Source of the DNA: Christensenellaceae bacterium
GTDB lineage: Bacteria > Bacillota > Clostridia > Christensenellales > UBA1750
Assembly (NCBI GenBank): GCA_031280685.1
Contig: JAITGM010000031.1
Coordinates: forward strand, 1 to 58,719
Direction: 5' to 3'
Length of the DNA: 58,719 bases
Shown: one piece after another, positions 1 to 7,846 of the stretch
Layout: each line of letters opens with the position of its first letter
Numbering within the stretch: the stretch's first letter is position 1
Program-made: the position numbers and the translations under genes
Notes under the pieces: generated by a model
Seen by the model: the letters and a program-made list of their open reading frames with translations, nothing else
Database searches by the model: none
Told to the model about the DNA's origin: nothing

Positions 1-117
1 ATCCAGATGGAGATCAAGCTGATCAACCCGATCGCGATAGAAGAAGGGCTGAGGTTTGCAATCCGCGAGGGTGGCAGAACGGTAGGTTCCGGCGTCGTTT
101 CTTCCGTCATCGCTTGA
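1..117 (+). CDS. tuf: Elongation factor Tu, C-terminal end (partial)
   Basis: The window opens inside this gene; only the last 38 residues are visible. They contain the nearly invariant EF-Tu C-terminus ([20 protein letters not shown], then SGVVSSVIA). EF-Tu is the GTPase that delivers aminoacyl-tRNA to the ribosomal A site; this segment belongs to beta-barrel domain 3. The stop at 115-117 is followed by a strong terminator, so this is the end of a transcription unit, probably the str operon with rpsL, rpsG and fusA upstream (inference). Nothing odd is seen in the visible part. Confidence 0.95.
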   Translation: MQMEIKLINPIAIEEGLRFAIREGGRTVGSGVVSSVIA

Positions 118-130
118 AAAACCCAAGCTA

Positions 131-185
131 AAAGAGTCAAAAAAGCCGCCGGGCGAATTTCGCCCGGCGGCTTTTTTGACTCTTT
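131..185 (+). terminator. Rho-independent terminator of the tuf operon
   Basis: A very long inverted repeat (AAAGAGTCAAAAAAGCCGCC, then GGGCG with loop AATTT) pairs with its complement, and the distal arm carries a run of six T. Because the arm contains both A6 and T6 it can work in either direction. It lies 14 bases after the EF-Tu stop. Confidence 0.9.
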
Positions 186-210
186 CGGCGGCGCGAAGCG
201 CCGCCGAAAA

Positions 211-243
211 GCCCGCCCAATGGGGTTCTCCATTGGGCGGGCT
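211..243. terminator. Second hairpin between tuf and the ABC operon
   Basis: The arms GCCCGCCCAATGG and CCATTGGGCGGGC form a 13-bp perfect stem with loop GGTTCT. A smaller GCGGCG/CGCCGC hairpin lies just before it at about 187-206. There is no clear T run, so it is probably a transcription block or RNA-stabilising hairpin for the convergent ABC operon rather than a classical terminator. Confidence 0.5.
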
Positions 244-285
244 GCAATCCGGCGCGATCAAAATTAGTCAAGGAAGCACATCGCT

Positions 286-1239
286 TTAAGAGGGAGCTTT
301 CCAGCTTGAAAACAGATCCGCAAGGCCTTCTTCAAGGGAGTTTTGGGCAAACTCGATCTCCGCGACGCCTTCCAGTGCAGAAAGCTCTTGCAGCAGCGCG
401 CCTATGTCGTCATAGGGGATTTCGCGCAGGCTTTGGTTGCGGAAGCGCACCAGCGCCTTCTTGCCCAGCTTTAGCGCACCGCGCAGGGCGGAGAAGTCGC
501 CGTCGAAGGCGACCTTTCCATTAGAGAGGAGAAGAATGCGCCGCGCCATCTCCTCAAGGTCGTCCATGTCGTGGCTGGTGACGAGGATAGTGGTCTGGTC
601 GCGCTCGTTAAGTTCCTTCAAAAAGGCGATGATCTGGCGCTTGGCCAGCACGTCAAGACCTAGGGTCGGCTCGTCGAGCAAAATCAGCTCCGGCCGGTGT
701 AGCAGCATCATGCCAAGCTCGGCGCGCATGCGCTGGCCCAGGCTCAGCTCGCGCGCGAGGGTCTGGTAAAAGGGCCGAATATCGAGCAGCTCGAGGACGA
801 GAGACTCCATTTCGTCAAAAACCGCCTTGGGAACGCCCCAAACCTCGCGCTTCCAGCGGAAGGAGGCGGAAACCGGATGGTCGCTCCAAAGCTCACGGCG
901 GTTGCCAAACAGCACGCCAACCCTGCGCATCAGTGGGATGCGCTCCTTGAGCGGCGAGAGGCCGAGCACCGTGACCTCGCCGGTAGTGGGCGTCAGCATG
1001 CCGCTCAAAAGCTTGATGGTCGTGCTCTTGCCGGCGCCGTTTGGGCCGGCATAGGCCAGAAACTCGCCGCGGGCGACGCTGAATGAAACATCGTCGAGCG
1101 CCGGGATCTGGCGGCGCTTGGGGGAGAGCCAGTCCGCGAGCGATTTCGCGGGCTGCCTTTGGTAAAAATGCTTGCTGACGGCACGCAGCTCAATTGCGGT
1201 GCCCGCCTTGGGTGTAACGGTTTGAACCGTAGTGAACAT
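286..1239 (-). CDS. ABC-2 type exporter, ATP-binding subunit
   Basis: Predicted 317-residue ATPase that powers the two permeases encoded just upstream. Walker A (GPNGAGKST, residues 65-73), the signature (LSLGQR, 165-170), Walker B (LILLDE, 185-190) and the H-loop His (TSHD, about 223) are all intact. About 40 residues precede the usual start of the nucleotide-binding fold, typical of the drug or lipid exporters that pair with PF06182/ABC-2 permeases. The ATG at 1239 was chosen because it matches the domain start; the longer open frame upstream overlaps the permease gene and is not protein-like. It overlaps the preceding permease by 50 bases, implying translational coupling. The substrate is unknown. 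Confidence 0.9.
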   Translation of the reverse strand: MFTTVQTVTPKAGTAIELRAVSKHFYQRQPAKSLADWLSPKRRQIPALDDVSFSVARGEFLAYAGPNGAGKSTTIKLLSGMLTPTTGEVTVLGLSPLKERIPLMRRVGVLFGNRRELWSDHPVSASFRWKREVWGVPKAVFDEMESLVLELLDIRPFYQTLARELSLGQRMRAELGMMLLHRPELILLDEPTLGLDVLAKRQIIAFLKELNERDQTTILVTSHDMDDLEEMARRILLLSNGKVAFDGDFSALRGALKLGKKALVRFRNQSLREIPYDDIGALLQELSALEGVAEIEFAQNSLEEGLADLFSSWKAPS

Positions 1240-2044
1240 AGTAGAGCAGCCCCTTTCTGAAGGTAAAAATGGCCAAGGCCCAAAGACCCAGCGTGAAAAA
1301 CAATGGATAAAGCTCTGGCAGGCCAAGTGGCGGCCGCCCGAGCAGGATGCAGCTTGGGAACCAGGCCAGCAGCCCCGCGGGCAGGATACTGACCAGCGGC
1401 CAGAGCAGGGCGGGCGGCAAGATGGAGAGCGGGTACTGCGAAAGCGGCCCGCAGATTTCGTCGATGACCACCGACGAAATTTCTTCAAAGGCGACGGGCC
1501 AGCGAAAGGCCAGCGCCGACCAAAGATACGACAGGCCGACCAGGCAAAGCACGGCGCAAGCGAGATAGCCAGCCAAAGAGAGCCACCAAAACCAACCGGG
1601 CGAAAGCTCCAGGCCGCGCAGCGACCATAAAACAAGCCCAAGCCCCACCAGCAGGCGCGGGCAGCCCGAGAAGGGCAAAAAGCCCTCGGCGATTAGCTGC
1701 AGCCAGAGCGGCAGCGGCTGCAGCAGCATGTGGTCGAGCTGGCCGCGCCCGATGCGCCGCGAAATATGCGCGACGTTGTTGGAGCCGAAGAAGACCATGC
1801 ACAGCCCGGCGACCGTGGCCGTGAAGCCAAGCATGAACAAAATCTGCCAGGGGCTCAGCCCGCCCACGCCGCCGAAGCGCCAGGCCAGCAAAAACACGCC
1901 CGAGAGCGAGGAAAGGCAGGCGATGAGGCCGTTTGCGGCATCGAGCAAGGAGAGCTTCGCATCGCGCAGCAGCCAGTCAAGATCCATGCGCGCATAGAGG
2001 GCCAATAGCCCAAAAACGCGGCGCAGGCTCAGTTTATCCCCCAT
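1190..2044 (-). CDS. ABC-2 family permease (second of two)
   Basis: Predicted membrane protein of 284 residues with about six hydrophobic segments and a conserved-looking GRGQLDHMLLQPLP stretch near residue 100. That pattern is typical of the ABC-2 permeases (PF06182 type) that occur as two different subunits next to one ATPase. The ATG at 2044 overlaps the upstream permease's stop by 11 bases, and its own 3' end overlaps the ATPase gene by 50 bases. The three proteins are therefore expected to form one exporter in the cytoplasmic membrane. Family assignment is by pattern; the substrate cannot be told from sequence. Confidence 0.8.
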   Translation of the reverse strand: MGDKLSLRRVFGLLALYARMDLDWLLRDAKLSLLDAANGLIACLSSLSGVFLLAWRFGGVGGLSPWQILFMLGFTATVAGLCMVFFGSNNVAHISRRIGRGQLDHMLLQPLPLWLQLIAEGFLPFSGCPRLLVGLGLVLWSLRGLELSPGWFWWLSLAGYLACAVLCLVGLSYLWSALAFRWPVAFEEISSVVIDEICGPLSQYPLSILPPALLWPLVSILPAGLLAWFPSCILLGRPPLGLPELYPLFFTLGLWALAIFTFRKGLLYYVHYGSNRYTQGGHRN

Positions 2045-2804
2045 AAGACACCATCCTTTCTCTGCTTTTGGCAAAGCAGAGGGCGGCGAGCGGCCAAAGC
2101 AGGGCGTTCCATAAGAGCTGCGCCGCGAGCAGCGAAGCCGTATTCCCCGCGCCCACAAAGAGGCTCAGCGGCGCCGCGGCCATCGAGCCAAAGGGCAGCC
2201 ATTCCAAAACCTTCCCCAGCGAAAAGGGAAGAAGATTAAAGGGAATCAGCGCGCCCGAGAGCAGGGCGATCAAGGAGAAACGGAGCGAGTGGACGATGTA
2301 GCTGGCGTGCTGAATGCGAATCGATACGCAGACGAAGAGGCAATCGACCGCGAAACCCAGCGAGATCGTGAGCAGCAGGCTTGGGAAGAACCAAAGCGTT
2401 TTTGGCAGCATATCAACGCCCAACAGGGGCAGAAGCAGCGCCATAGGCAGGCTGAACAGGGCCAGTTCCGGCAGCCAGGTGCCTGCCGTGCGCGCGATGA
2501 TCTGCCAAAAGACGGGCAGCGGCTGGTGAAAAAGGTCGCCAAGCTGGCCGTCGTAGTTCCAGTCAGAGGCGAAAGTGCGCACGTTGAGCAGGCGCTCGAG
2601 CATGATCGCCAGGCAACTGTAGCTCAGGAGCTGCGCAAGGCGCAGGCCGCCCAGGTCGGCGCCTTGCGCTGCCAGCGCCCGCCAAAGAAAGACCAGCGGC
2701 ACCAGCGCGATGATTTTGATGGCGGAGTCCGCAAGAATGGGAAGAACCCCGTCGCTCAGCTTGCCCGTGCAGGCCATTTTGGCCGTATAAAGTAAGCTTC
2801 TCAT
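2034..2804 (-). CDS. ABC-2 family permease (first of two)
   Basis: Predicted 256-residue membrane protein with several long hydrophobic helices and the segment YDGQLGDLFHQPLPVFWQ, which parallels GRGQLDHMLLQPLPLWLQ in the next permease. This marks the two as homologous halves of a heterodimeric ABC-2 exporter. The ATG at 2804 is preceded by an AGAAAGGAT ribosome site. It is the first structural gene of the operon; a leader ORF, a hairpin and a terminator lie in front of it, suggesting attenuation. Confidence 0.8.
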   Translation of the reverse strand: MRSLLYTAKMACTGKLSDGVLPILADSAIKIIALVPLVFLWRALAAQGADLGGLRLAQLLSYSCLAIMLERLLNVRTFASDWNYDGQLGDLFHQPLPVFWQIIARTAGTWLPELALFSLPMALLLPLLGVDMLPKTLWFFPSLLLTISLGFAVDCLFVCVSIRIQHASYIVHSLRFSLIALLSGALIPFNLLPFSLGKVLEWLPFGSMAAAPLSLFVGAGNTASLLAAQLLWNALLWPLAALCFAKSRERMVSYGG

Positions 2805-2840
2805 TGGAAACGATCCTTTCTTGCGCGATGGAAGCGCGCA

Positions 2841-2876
2841 GAAAAATGCCCGGGAGGCCTCGCGGGCACCCGGGCA
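2841..2876 (-). terminator. Terminator in the leader of the ABC operon
   Basis: Read on the minus strand, TGCCCGGG pairs with CCCGGGCA and is followed by TTTTTC. It lies between the leader ORF and the first permease, only about 40 bases before its start, so it must be read through for the exporter to be made. A second hairpin (CTGATTTT/AAAATCAG, 2884-2907) sits directly before it and overlaps the leader ORF stop codon. Confidence 0.65.
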
Positions 2877-2903
2877 GCCTTGGCTGATTTTAAAGCTTGA
2901 AAA

Positions 2904-3089
2904 TCAGGCTATGGGCTGAGCGGAGAGCGGGCAAAGGCCGAATTTTGGGCAGAAAAACCCCTTGTGCGGCACGGCGGTGGCTGCGCTGCGGGGCAAAAGG
3001 GCAGAACTTGCCCATGCAAAAGAAGCCCCGAACGCAACGGCCAAGGGCTTGCCCAAAAGCACGGCAAAGCAAGCACGGTATTGAAGCAC
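2904..3089 (-). CDS. Putative 61-residue leader ORF before the ABC exporter
   Basis: A GTG start at 3089 follows a strong AAGGAG site at good spacing and lies about 35 bases downstream of a clear promoter. The product would be 61 residues with a hydrophobic stretch (VAFGASFAWASSALL) and no recognisable domain. Its TGA stop falls inside the hairpin that precedes the leader terminator, as expected for a leader peptide whose translation controls read-through. An alternative frame starting with TTG at 3072 is also open. Coding is inferred from signals only, not from homology. Confidence 0.35.
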   Translation of the reverse strand: MLQYRACFAVLLGKPLAVAFGASFAWASSALLPRSAATAVPHKGFFCPKFGLCPLSAQPIA

Positions 3090-3123
3090 CCTCTCCACTC
3101 CTTTCTTGAAACTAGGTGAGTTT

Positions 3124-3152
3124 AGTATAGCACGGGGAGGGAGGGGGCGCAA
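3124..3152 (-). promoter_or_regulatory. Sigma-A-type promoter of the ABC exporter leader
   Basis: On the minus strand, TTGCGC and TATACT are separated by 17 bases. The -10 box is preceded by TGC, as at several other promoters here. The same TTGCGC -35 box is used by the tRNA-Val promoter. Confidence 0.65.
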
Positions 3153-3155
3153 GGG

Positions 3156-3246
3156 CTTGCCCCCCCCCCCCGCGGCGGCCGCTTTGTCTGCGGGCAAGCT
3201 GTTGAAATAGTCGCCATGCTTGCCCCCCCGCGGCGGCCGCTTTTGT
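3156..3246. repeat. Two copies of a poly-C / GCGGCGGCCGC unit
   Basis: GCTTG plus a C run plus GCGGCGGCCGCTTT occurs twice, about 62 bases apart: the first copy has a run of twelve C, the second seven. Both lie upstream of the ABC exporter promoter and outside any gene. The difference in homopolymer length suggests slippage. No function is evident. Confidence 0.6.
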
Positions 3247-3281
3247 TCTGCCGCCGTTTTCCGTTTTTGCCTTCAATCATG

Positions 3282-3328
3282 ATAAAACCGGCCCTTTTGC
3301 CCGGCTTACGGGCAAAAGAGCCGGTGCG
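3282..3328 (-). terminator. Terminator of the 3349-3927 gene
   Basis: ACCGGC-CC-TTTTGCCCG pairs with CGGGCAAAAG-A-GCCGGT on either side of the loop GCTTA, and minus-strand reading ends in TTTTATC. It lies about 20 bases after the stop codon of the hypothetical gene. Confidence 0.75.
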
Positions 3329-3348
3329 TTCCCCGAAAGGTCTCTCCA

Positions 3349-3927
3349 TTAGTTGATGAAGGCCCGAATATTGTCTATAAAGGGCAGGCCGTTTTCCGTC
3401 GCGAAGTCGAAGCGAAAAAGCCGCATCTTGCGCTGGCCGTTCTGCTCCACATAGGTGGCCAGCGGCAGGCTGCCATCCTGCGCTGCGCCGTCGAAGAAGC
3501 CCGGCGTCTCCGCGCCGTCAAAGCGGCCAAGAAAGTTCAGCAGGATCTCGGGGCGCACGCTCTGGCGCAGGCCCTGGCTCATGGCCGCGGTCGCCTGCTG
3601 CCACTCGCCGTCGCGCAGGGCGGCCAAAAAGGCCTGGGCAAGCTCCAGCCGCGGGTTTGCCGGGCCTTCGCCCTCATGCAGGCAAAGCTCAAGCTGGCCG
3701 CCAGGCCAAAGGCGCAAAATCGCCCCTTCCGCGCTCAAGTGCTCGCCTTCCGCCCGTAGCACCGCGCTGGAAACCCCTTGGTTTAGCCCCAGCGGGAAGA
3801 ACTGCAGCTGTGCCGTGCCCTCCTTGGGCCGCACGGCGAGCGGCTCCGCGCTAAGGGCGCCAAGGCTCGTTCCGTTGGCAAACAGGATCCCGGGCTTCCG
3901 GGCGCTGATGTAGACGAGCTGCGGCAT
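3349..3927 (-). CDS. Hypothetical protein, 192 residues
   Basis: I do not recognise a family. The protein begins MPQLVYISARKPGILFANG and reads as a soluble, mostly beta N-terminal half (about residues 1-95) followed by a helical segment with LELAQAFLAALRDGEW and a C-terminal region rich in Phe and Asp. The ATG at 3927 is preceded by a GGGAGGG site; the longer open frame would start 12 codons earlier without one. It stands alone, with its own terminator downstream and divergently from asnS. A two-domain regulator or structural protein is possible, but nothing in the sequence decides it. Confidence 0.65.
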   Translation of the reverse strand: MPQLVYISARKPGILFANGTSLGALSAEPLAVRPKEGTAQLQFFPLGLNQGVSSAVLRAEGEHLSAEGAILRLWPGGQLELCLHEGEGPANPRLELAQAFLAALRDGEWQQATAAMSQGLRQSVRPEILLNFLGRFDGAETPGFFDGAAQDGSLPLATYVEQNGQRKMRLFRFDFATENGLPFIDNIRAFIN

Positions 3928-3986
3928 GGCGTACCCTCCCCTGCGGCCGATGGGCTTGCCCATAGGGCCCCATATGCTAAAGGGTA

Positions 3987-4015
3987 TTCCCTGGGCCGCG
4001 TGAAAATGCTATACT
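3987..4015 (+). promoter_or_regulatory. Promoter of asnS
   Basis: TTCCCT and TATACT separated by 17 bases, with an extended TGC before the -10 box. The start codon of asnS follows 40 bases downstream behind AAAGGAGG. The -35 box is weak; the -10 box is good. Confidence 0.6.
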
Positions 4016-4054
4016 GAAGCCACAATCCCGCCCGCTTTTAAAGGAGGAACCGCC

Positions 4055-5440
4055 ATGGAGCGCACAACTATCCGCGCGCTGTATACTTCCCCGAAGGAGG
4101 GGCCGGTTCGGGTTTCCGGCTGGGTGCGCACGCTGCGCGATTTAAAGGGTTTTGGCTTTATTGAGCTCAACGACGGCAGCTTTTTTAAGAACTTGCAGGT
4201 GCTGCTCGAGCGCGAGGCTCTTCCGGGCTTTGACGAAGCCATGAAGCTGGGCGTGGGCTCCGGCATCACGGTGAAGGGCGAGCTTACCTTCACGCCCGAC
4301 AGGCCGCAGCCCTTCGAGCTTCGCGCGCGCTCCATCGCGCTGGAGGGCGCGGCGCCGGCCGACTACCCCCTGCAAAAAAAACGCCATTCCGTTGAATTTC
4401 TGCGCTCCATCGCGCATTTGCGGCCCCGGACGAACCTCTTTGCCGCCGTGTTTCGCATCCGCTCGCTGGCGGCGCACGCCGTGCACAGCTTTTTTCAGGA
4501 TCTTGGCTTTGTCTACGTGCACACGCCGCTCATCACCGCCAGCGATGCCGAGGGCGCGGGTGAGATGTTCCGCGTGACCACGCTCGAGCCTTCAAATCCG
4601 CCCAAAAACCCGGACGGCAGCATCGATTTTTCGCAGGACTTCTTTGGCAAACCCGCCAGCTTGACGGTATCTGGCCAGCTCAACGCCGAAAGCTTCGCCC
4701 TTGCCTTCCAAAATGTCTACACTTTCGGGCCGACCTTCCGGGCCGAGGAGTCCTACACGCCGCGCCATGCGGCCGAGTTTTGGATGATCGAGCCGGAGAT
4801 CGCCTTTGCCGACCTAAAGGACGACATGGCCCTGGCCGAAGGGCTGATCAAGTCCGTCATCCGCACGGTCTTGCAAAAGGCGCCGGATGAGATCGGCTTC
4901 CTCAATCAATTCGTCGACCAGGGCCTAAAAGGGCGGCTAGAGGCCGTCGCTTCGGCCGAGTTCGGCCGAGTCAGCTACACGGAGGCCGTCGCACTGCTTG
5001 AGAAGAACAACGATCAATTCGAATACAAGGCCTTTTGGGGCTGCGATCTGCAAACCGAGCACGAGCGCTATTTGAGCGAGAAGCTCTTTCAAAAGCCGGT
5101 CTTCGTCACCGACTACCCAAAGCAGATCAAGGCCTTTTATATGCGCGCAAACGACGATGGCAAGACCGTCGCGGCGATGGATTTGCTGGCGCCGGGCATC
5201 GGCGAGCTGATCGGCGGCTCGCAGAGGGAGGAGCGCCTCGAAAGGCTGGAAGCCCGCATGGACGAGCTTGGCTTGAACAAGGTGGCCTATGGCTGGTATC
5301 TCGACCTGCGGCGCTTCGGCGGCGTGAAGCACGCGGGCTTCGGCGTGGGCTTTGAGCGCCTGGTGATGTATTTGACCGGGGTTTCCAACATCCGCGACGT
5401 GCTGCCCTTCCCCCGCACGACGAAGAACGCGGAATTTTAG
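4055..5440 (+). CDS. asnS: Asparaginyl-tRNA synthetase
   Basis: Class IIb aminoacyl-tRNA synthetase that charges tRNA-Asn with Asn in the cytosol. The 461 residues match the usual bacterial length. The N-terminal OB-fold anticodon-binding domain (about residues 15-95, [20 protein letters not shown]) is followed by the catalytic domain, with motif 2 ([21 protein letters not shown] region, 228-249) and motif 3 ([14 protein letters not shown], about 428-440, with the ATP-binding Arg). The ending [11 protein letters not shown] is typical of AsnRS and separates it from AspRS. ATG 4055 has an AAAGGAGGAACC ribosome site. The next gene follows after 19 bases and is probably cotranscribed. Confidence 0.96.
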   Translation: MERTTIRALYTSPKEGPVRVSGWVRTLRDLKGFGFIELNDGSFFKNLQVLLEREALPGFDEAMKLGVGSGITVKGELTFTPDRPQPFELRARSIALEGAAPADYPLQKKRHSVEFLRSIAHLRPRTNLFAAVFRIRSLAAHAVHSFFQDLGFVYVHTPLITASDAEGAGEMFRVTTLEPSNPPKNPDGSIDFSQDFFGKPASLTVSGQLNAESFALAFQNVYTFGPTFRAEESYTPRHAAEFWMIEPEIAFADLKDDMALAEGLIKSVIRTVLQKAPDEIGFLNQFVDQGLKGRLEAVASAEFGRVSYTEAVALLEKNNDQFEYKAFWGCDLQTEHERYLSEKLFQKPVFVTDYPKQIKAFYMRANDDGKTVAAMDLLAPGIGELIGGSQREERLERLEARMDELGLNKVAYGWYLDLRRFGGVKHAGFGVGFERLVMYLTGVSNIRDVLPFPRTTKNAEF

Positions 5441-5459
5441 CTGAAGAGAGAGAAAAAAT

Positions 5460-6137
5460 ATGCCTTTTTTGATCGAAAGCCACGCCCACGCGGCGGAAAC
5501 CAGCCCCTGCTCGCATTTGCCCGGCGCTTCCCTGGCGAGCGAGGTGAAGGCCAGGGGGTATGACGCCCTGATCGTGACCGACCACTATACTCCGGAATGG
5601 TTCGCGGGATGCCAAAGCGGCCCGCGCTTCCAAACGCGTCTGCGCGAGTTCTTCGCAGGCTACCGCGCGGCGTTCGAAGGGGGCAAAGCGCGGGATCTCA
5701 TCGTGCTGCCCGCGCTGGAGCTGCGCCTAGCCGCCGGGCCGGAGGATTTCCTCGTTTACGGCCTTGCGCCTGAAGAGCTTGCGGAGCTTGGCTGCCTGGC
5801 CTTTTTATTGCTTGAAGAGGCTTCGCGCAGGGTGCGGGCGGCCGGCGGGCTGCTCTTTCAGGCGCACCCCTTCCGCGCGGCGCTGCGCCGCATGCCGGCA
5901 GAACTGCTCGACGGCGTGGAAAGCTTCAACGGCAACCCGAAGCACGAAAACCACAACGCAAAGGCACTGCGCTTCGCCGAGGAAAACGGCCTGCTGCAGA
6001 GCGCGGGTTCCGATTTGCACGAGAAGCGGGGCGCGGGCATCGCCGCCATGCGGATGGACGAAATGCCGAGCGTGAAGAGCTTTGCGCGCGCCCTCCGCCA
6101 GGGCCGTGCCGAGTGCCTTGCGCCGAAGGGGGAATGA
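5460..6137 (+). CDS. PHP-domain metal-dependent phosphoesterase
   Basis: A 225-residue protein of the PHP family, which hydrolyses phosphoesters such as histidinol phosphate or short nucleotides using a trinuclear metal site. The metal-ligand pattern is visible: HAH (residues 8-10), TDHY (about 40), LELR Glu, AHPF His and SDLH (Asp-Leu-His near 185). The substrate is unknown; the lack of a polymerase or extra domain argues for a stand-alone YciV/TrpH-like enzyme. It sits 19 bases after asnS, and the small gene behind it starts 4 bases after its stop, so the three form one transcription unit. Confidence 0.8.
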   Translation: MPFLIESHAHAAETSPCSHLPGASLASEVKARGYDALIVTDHYTPEWFAGCQSGPRFQTRLREFFAGYRAAFEGGKARDLIVLPALELRLAAGPEDFLVYGLAPEELAELGCLAFLLLEEASRRVRAAGGLLFQAHPFRAALRRMPAELLDGVESFNGNPKHENHNAKALRFAEENGLLQSAGSDLHEKRGAGIAAMRMDEMPSVKSFARALRQGRAECLAPKGE

Positions 6138-6141
6138 GCCG

Positions 6142-6405
6142 ATGCCGCGATTCATTCAGCTAGCGCGCAAAAAGCTCGGCCTGGCCGTGTGCATAGGGGG
6201 CGGCGTCGCCCTGGGCAACAGCCTGCTTCCGGCCGCCGGCCGGCCCGCGCTGCTTGCTTCTTCCATCCCGGATCCTGTTTGGCGTACGCTGATTTACTTC
6301 GGCGCCGCCTTTGCGGGCGCCTTGCTTCTGCTGGTGGCCGCGGAATGGCTTAAGGGCGTTATTGCTCGGCTTTTTGAAGAAGAGGGAAGGGGCAAGGCCC
6401 TATAA
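6142..6405 (+). CDS. Small two-helix membrane protein
   Basis: The 87-residue product begins MPRFIQLARKKLG and has two probable membrane segments, about residues 12-36 (LGLAVCIGGGVALGNSLL) and 50-75 (LIYFGAAFAGALLLLVAAEW), with a charged tail ending EEEGRGKAL. No known family is recognised. The ATG at 6142 was preferred to an upstream in-frame ATG inside the PHP gene because GAAGGGGGAA precedes it. It is coupled to the PHP gene and followed by a terminator at 6598. Confidence 0.55.
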   Translation: MPRFIQLARKKLGLAVCIGGGVALGNSLLPAAGRPALLASSIPDPVWRTLIYFGAAFAGALLLLVAAEWLKGVIARLFEEEGRGKAL

Positions 6406-6597
6406 ACGAGAGCGTTCCCGGTGCCGCCTTCGGCCCCAAAAAAAGAGGGGGAGCCGGGCCTCGGGCGCCCTTCCGCAGGCTCCGCCCTTTTTGACCTTGC
6501 TTCGGCGCGAAGGATCCGCGCTCCGAAACGGCTTGGCAACAAGGAAGCGCCCCGCGGGCAGTGCGGCCCGCGTAAGCCCGGATCTTTTGAAAAAAGT

Positions 6598-6640
6598 CCC
6601 CCGAAGCGCGATGCTTCGAGGGCGTTTTTTATTCTTTTGC
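6598..6640 (+). terminator. Terminator of the asnS-PHP unit
   Basis: CCCCCGAAGC and GCTTCGAGGG pair with one mismatch around the loop GCGAT and are followed by TTTTTTATTCTTTT. It also lies at the 3' end of the convergent winged-helix gene. Confidence 0.7.
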
Positions 6641-6661
6641 GCGTTTTGCTCCCTTGGCGGG

Positions 6662-7672
6662 TCAAAGCGTGCGCAGGCGGATATCGTCCACCCTTTCGAG
6701 AGCCGCGGCCCGAATGCGCTCGGGCTGCGCCTCGAAGAATTCGACCGCCGGCTCCCCTTTTTTGATGTTCCACAGCCCCGCGACGCGCCCGCGGAGCGCG
6801 ACCGTCGGGTTGCAGATGCCGGATTTTAGGATGACCCTGGCCTTGTGCTCGGGAGGCAGGCTCGCGCTGCGGTCCGCATAGGAAACGAGCAGGGGATCAA
6901 AGCCCGAAAGCAGGGTAAGCTCGGGGATGTCGGCCATCGGGGCCTCCTCCCCCTCGCCTTCGCCCTCGAAGTACCGGCTCCCGTTCCATTCGAAAGAGGG
7001 CAGATCGTCAAGCGGCAAGGCGCGCAGTTTTTTGGCGTCCGCCGACCAAAGGCCGAAGAACCAGGCCGCGTCCTCAAGCGTCGCCGGGCCGTAGGCCGCG
7101 AAGAACCTGCGGAGCAGGCCGGGCAGAACCTCGTCGAAGCCCTGCGCGGGCTCCGCGCTGATGAGGTCGAAATCGCGGCTCGCCATGTCGCGGAAGGCGA
7201 CCTGGCCGCGCCGCGCGAGGTCCACAAAAATGCCGCCCCAGGGGCTGAACAGCGCTTCGACGGTCTTTTCGTCGTACTCGCGCGCGAAGATGCGGCGAAA
7301 CTCCGCCCGGGAGCGCACGCCGTCCTCCATATAGCGCAGAACCTCCGCGCCAAGCCTTTCCACAAAGGCCTCGCCAAAGAAGCGGCCCAAATAGCTCGCG
7401 CCGCCCGCGTGGAGGGCGAGCAGCTCGGGCAGATCCTCGTAGTTCACGCCGTGCAGGGTGCCGCGATAAAGCCAGGTCTTGGTCAAAGCCGTCTTCCAGC
7501 CGCCGATTTCGGCCCCGCGGATCAGCGCCGAAAAGGGCACGTTGCGGGTAAACCAGCAGTGCAGGCCGAGCAGCTCGCGCGAAAGCGCGGAAAGCCCGGC
7601 GCAGCCGCGCGAAAGATAGAGCCCGTGCATGCGCTTGCGGAGGATCTCCTCGCTAAAGTCACGTTCGGCCAT
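6662..7672 (-). CDS. Winged-helix DNA-binding domain protein (HTH_42 / AlkZ-like)
   Basis: A 336-residue protein of the HTH_42 superfamily (PF06224), whose best-known members are the DNA glycosylases AlkZ and YcaQ, which unhook damaged or crosslinked bases. The N-terminal repeat of LSRELLGLHCWF and the KTWLYRGTLHGV segment (near residue 70) match the family, where the catalytic QxD/QxQ region lies; here RGTLH is seen, so glycosylase activity is uncertain. The C-terminal part (LLSGFDPLLVSYADR and VALRGRVAGLWNIKKG) is characteristic. ATG 7672 is preceded by GGAAGGGG. It is monocistronic and divergent from the glycosidase gene. Confidence 0.7.
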   Translation of the reverse strand: MAERDFSEEILRKRMHGLYLSRGCAGLSALSRELLGLHCWFTRNVPFSALIRGAEIGGWKTALTKTWLYRGTLHGVNYEDLPELLALHAGGASYLGRFFGEAFVERLGAEVLRYMEDGVRSRAEFRRIFAREYDEKTVEALFSPWGGIFVDLARRGQVAFRDMASRDFDLISAEPAQGFDEVLPGLLRRFFAAYGPATLEDAAWFFGLWSADAKKLRALPLDDLPSFEWNGSRYFEGEGEGEEAPMADIPELTLLSGFDPLLVSYADRSASLPPEHKARVILKSGICNPTVALRGRVAGLWNIKKGEPAVEFFEAQPERIRAAALERVDDIRLRTL

Positions 7673-7783
7673 GGCCCTGCGCCCCTTCCCATTTTTGCTT
7701 GATGAACGCCACCCATTATAGGGCAAAAAGGCCTTTTTCGCAAGCCGAAGCGCTTCTTTTGCGCCAAAGGGGGGCCAACGCGG

Positions 7784-7812
7784 TTGTGGCCAGCCCAAAA
7801 CTGTGCTATCGT
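7784..7812 (+). promoter_or_regulatory. Probable promoter of the glycosidase gene
   Basis: TTGTGG and TATCGT are separated by 17 bases, with TGC before the -10 box. It lies 35 bases before the start codon. The -10 box departs from consensus at two positions. Confidence 0.5.
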
Positions 7813-7846
7813 AAATAAAAGGTTAAGCGAAAAGGAGCGAAAGGGC

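Noticed and set aside
286..1641. Longer form of the ABC ATPase with about 134 extra N-terminal residues
   Set aside because: The extra part is Trp/Arg/Cys-rich, overlaps the permease gene and precedes the natural start MFTTVQ.
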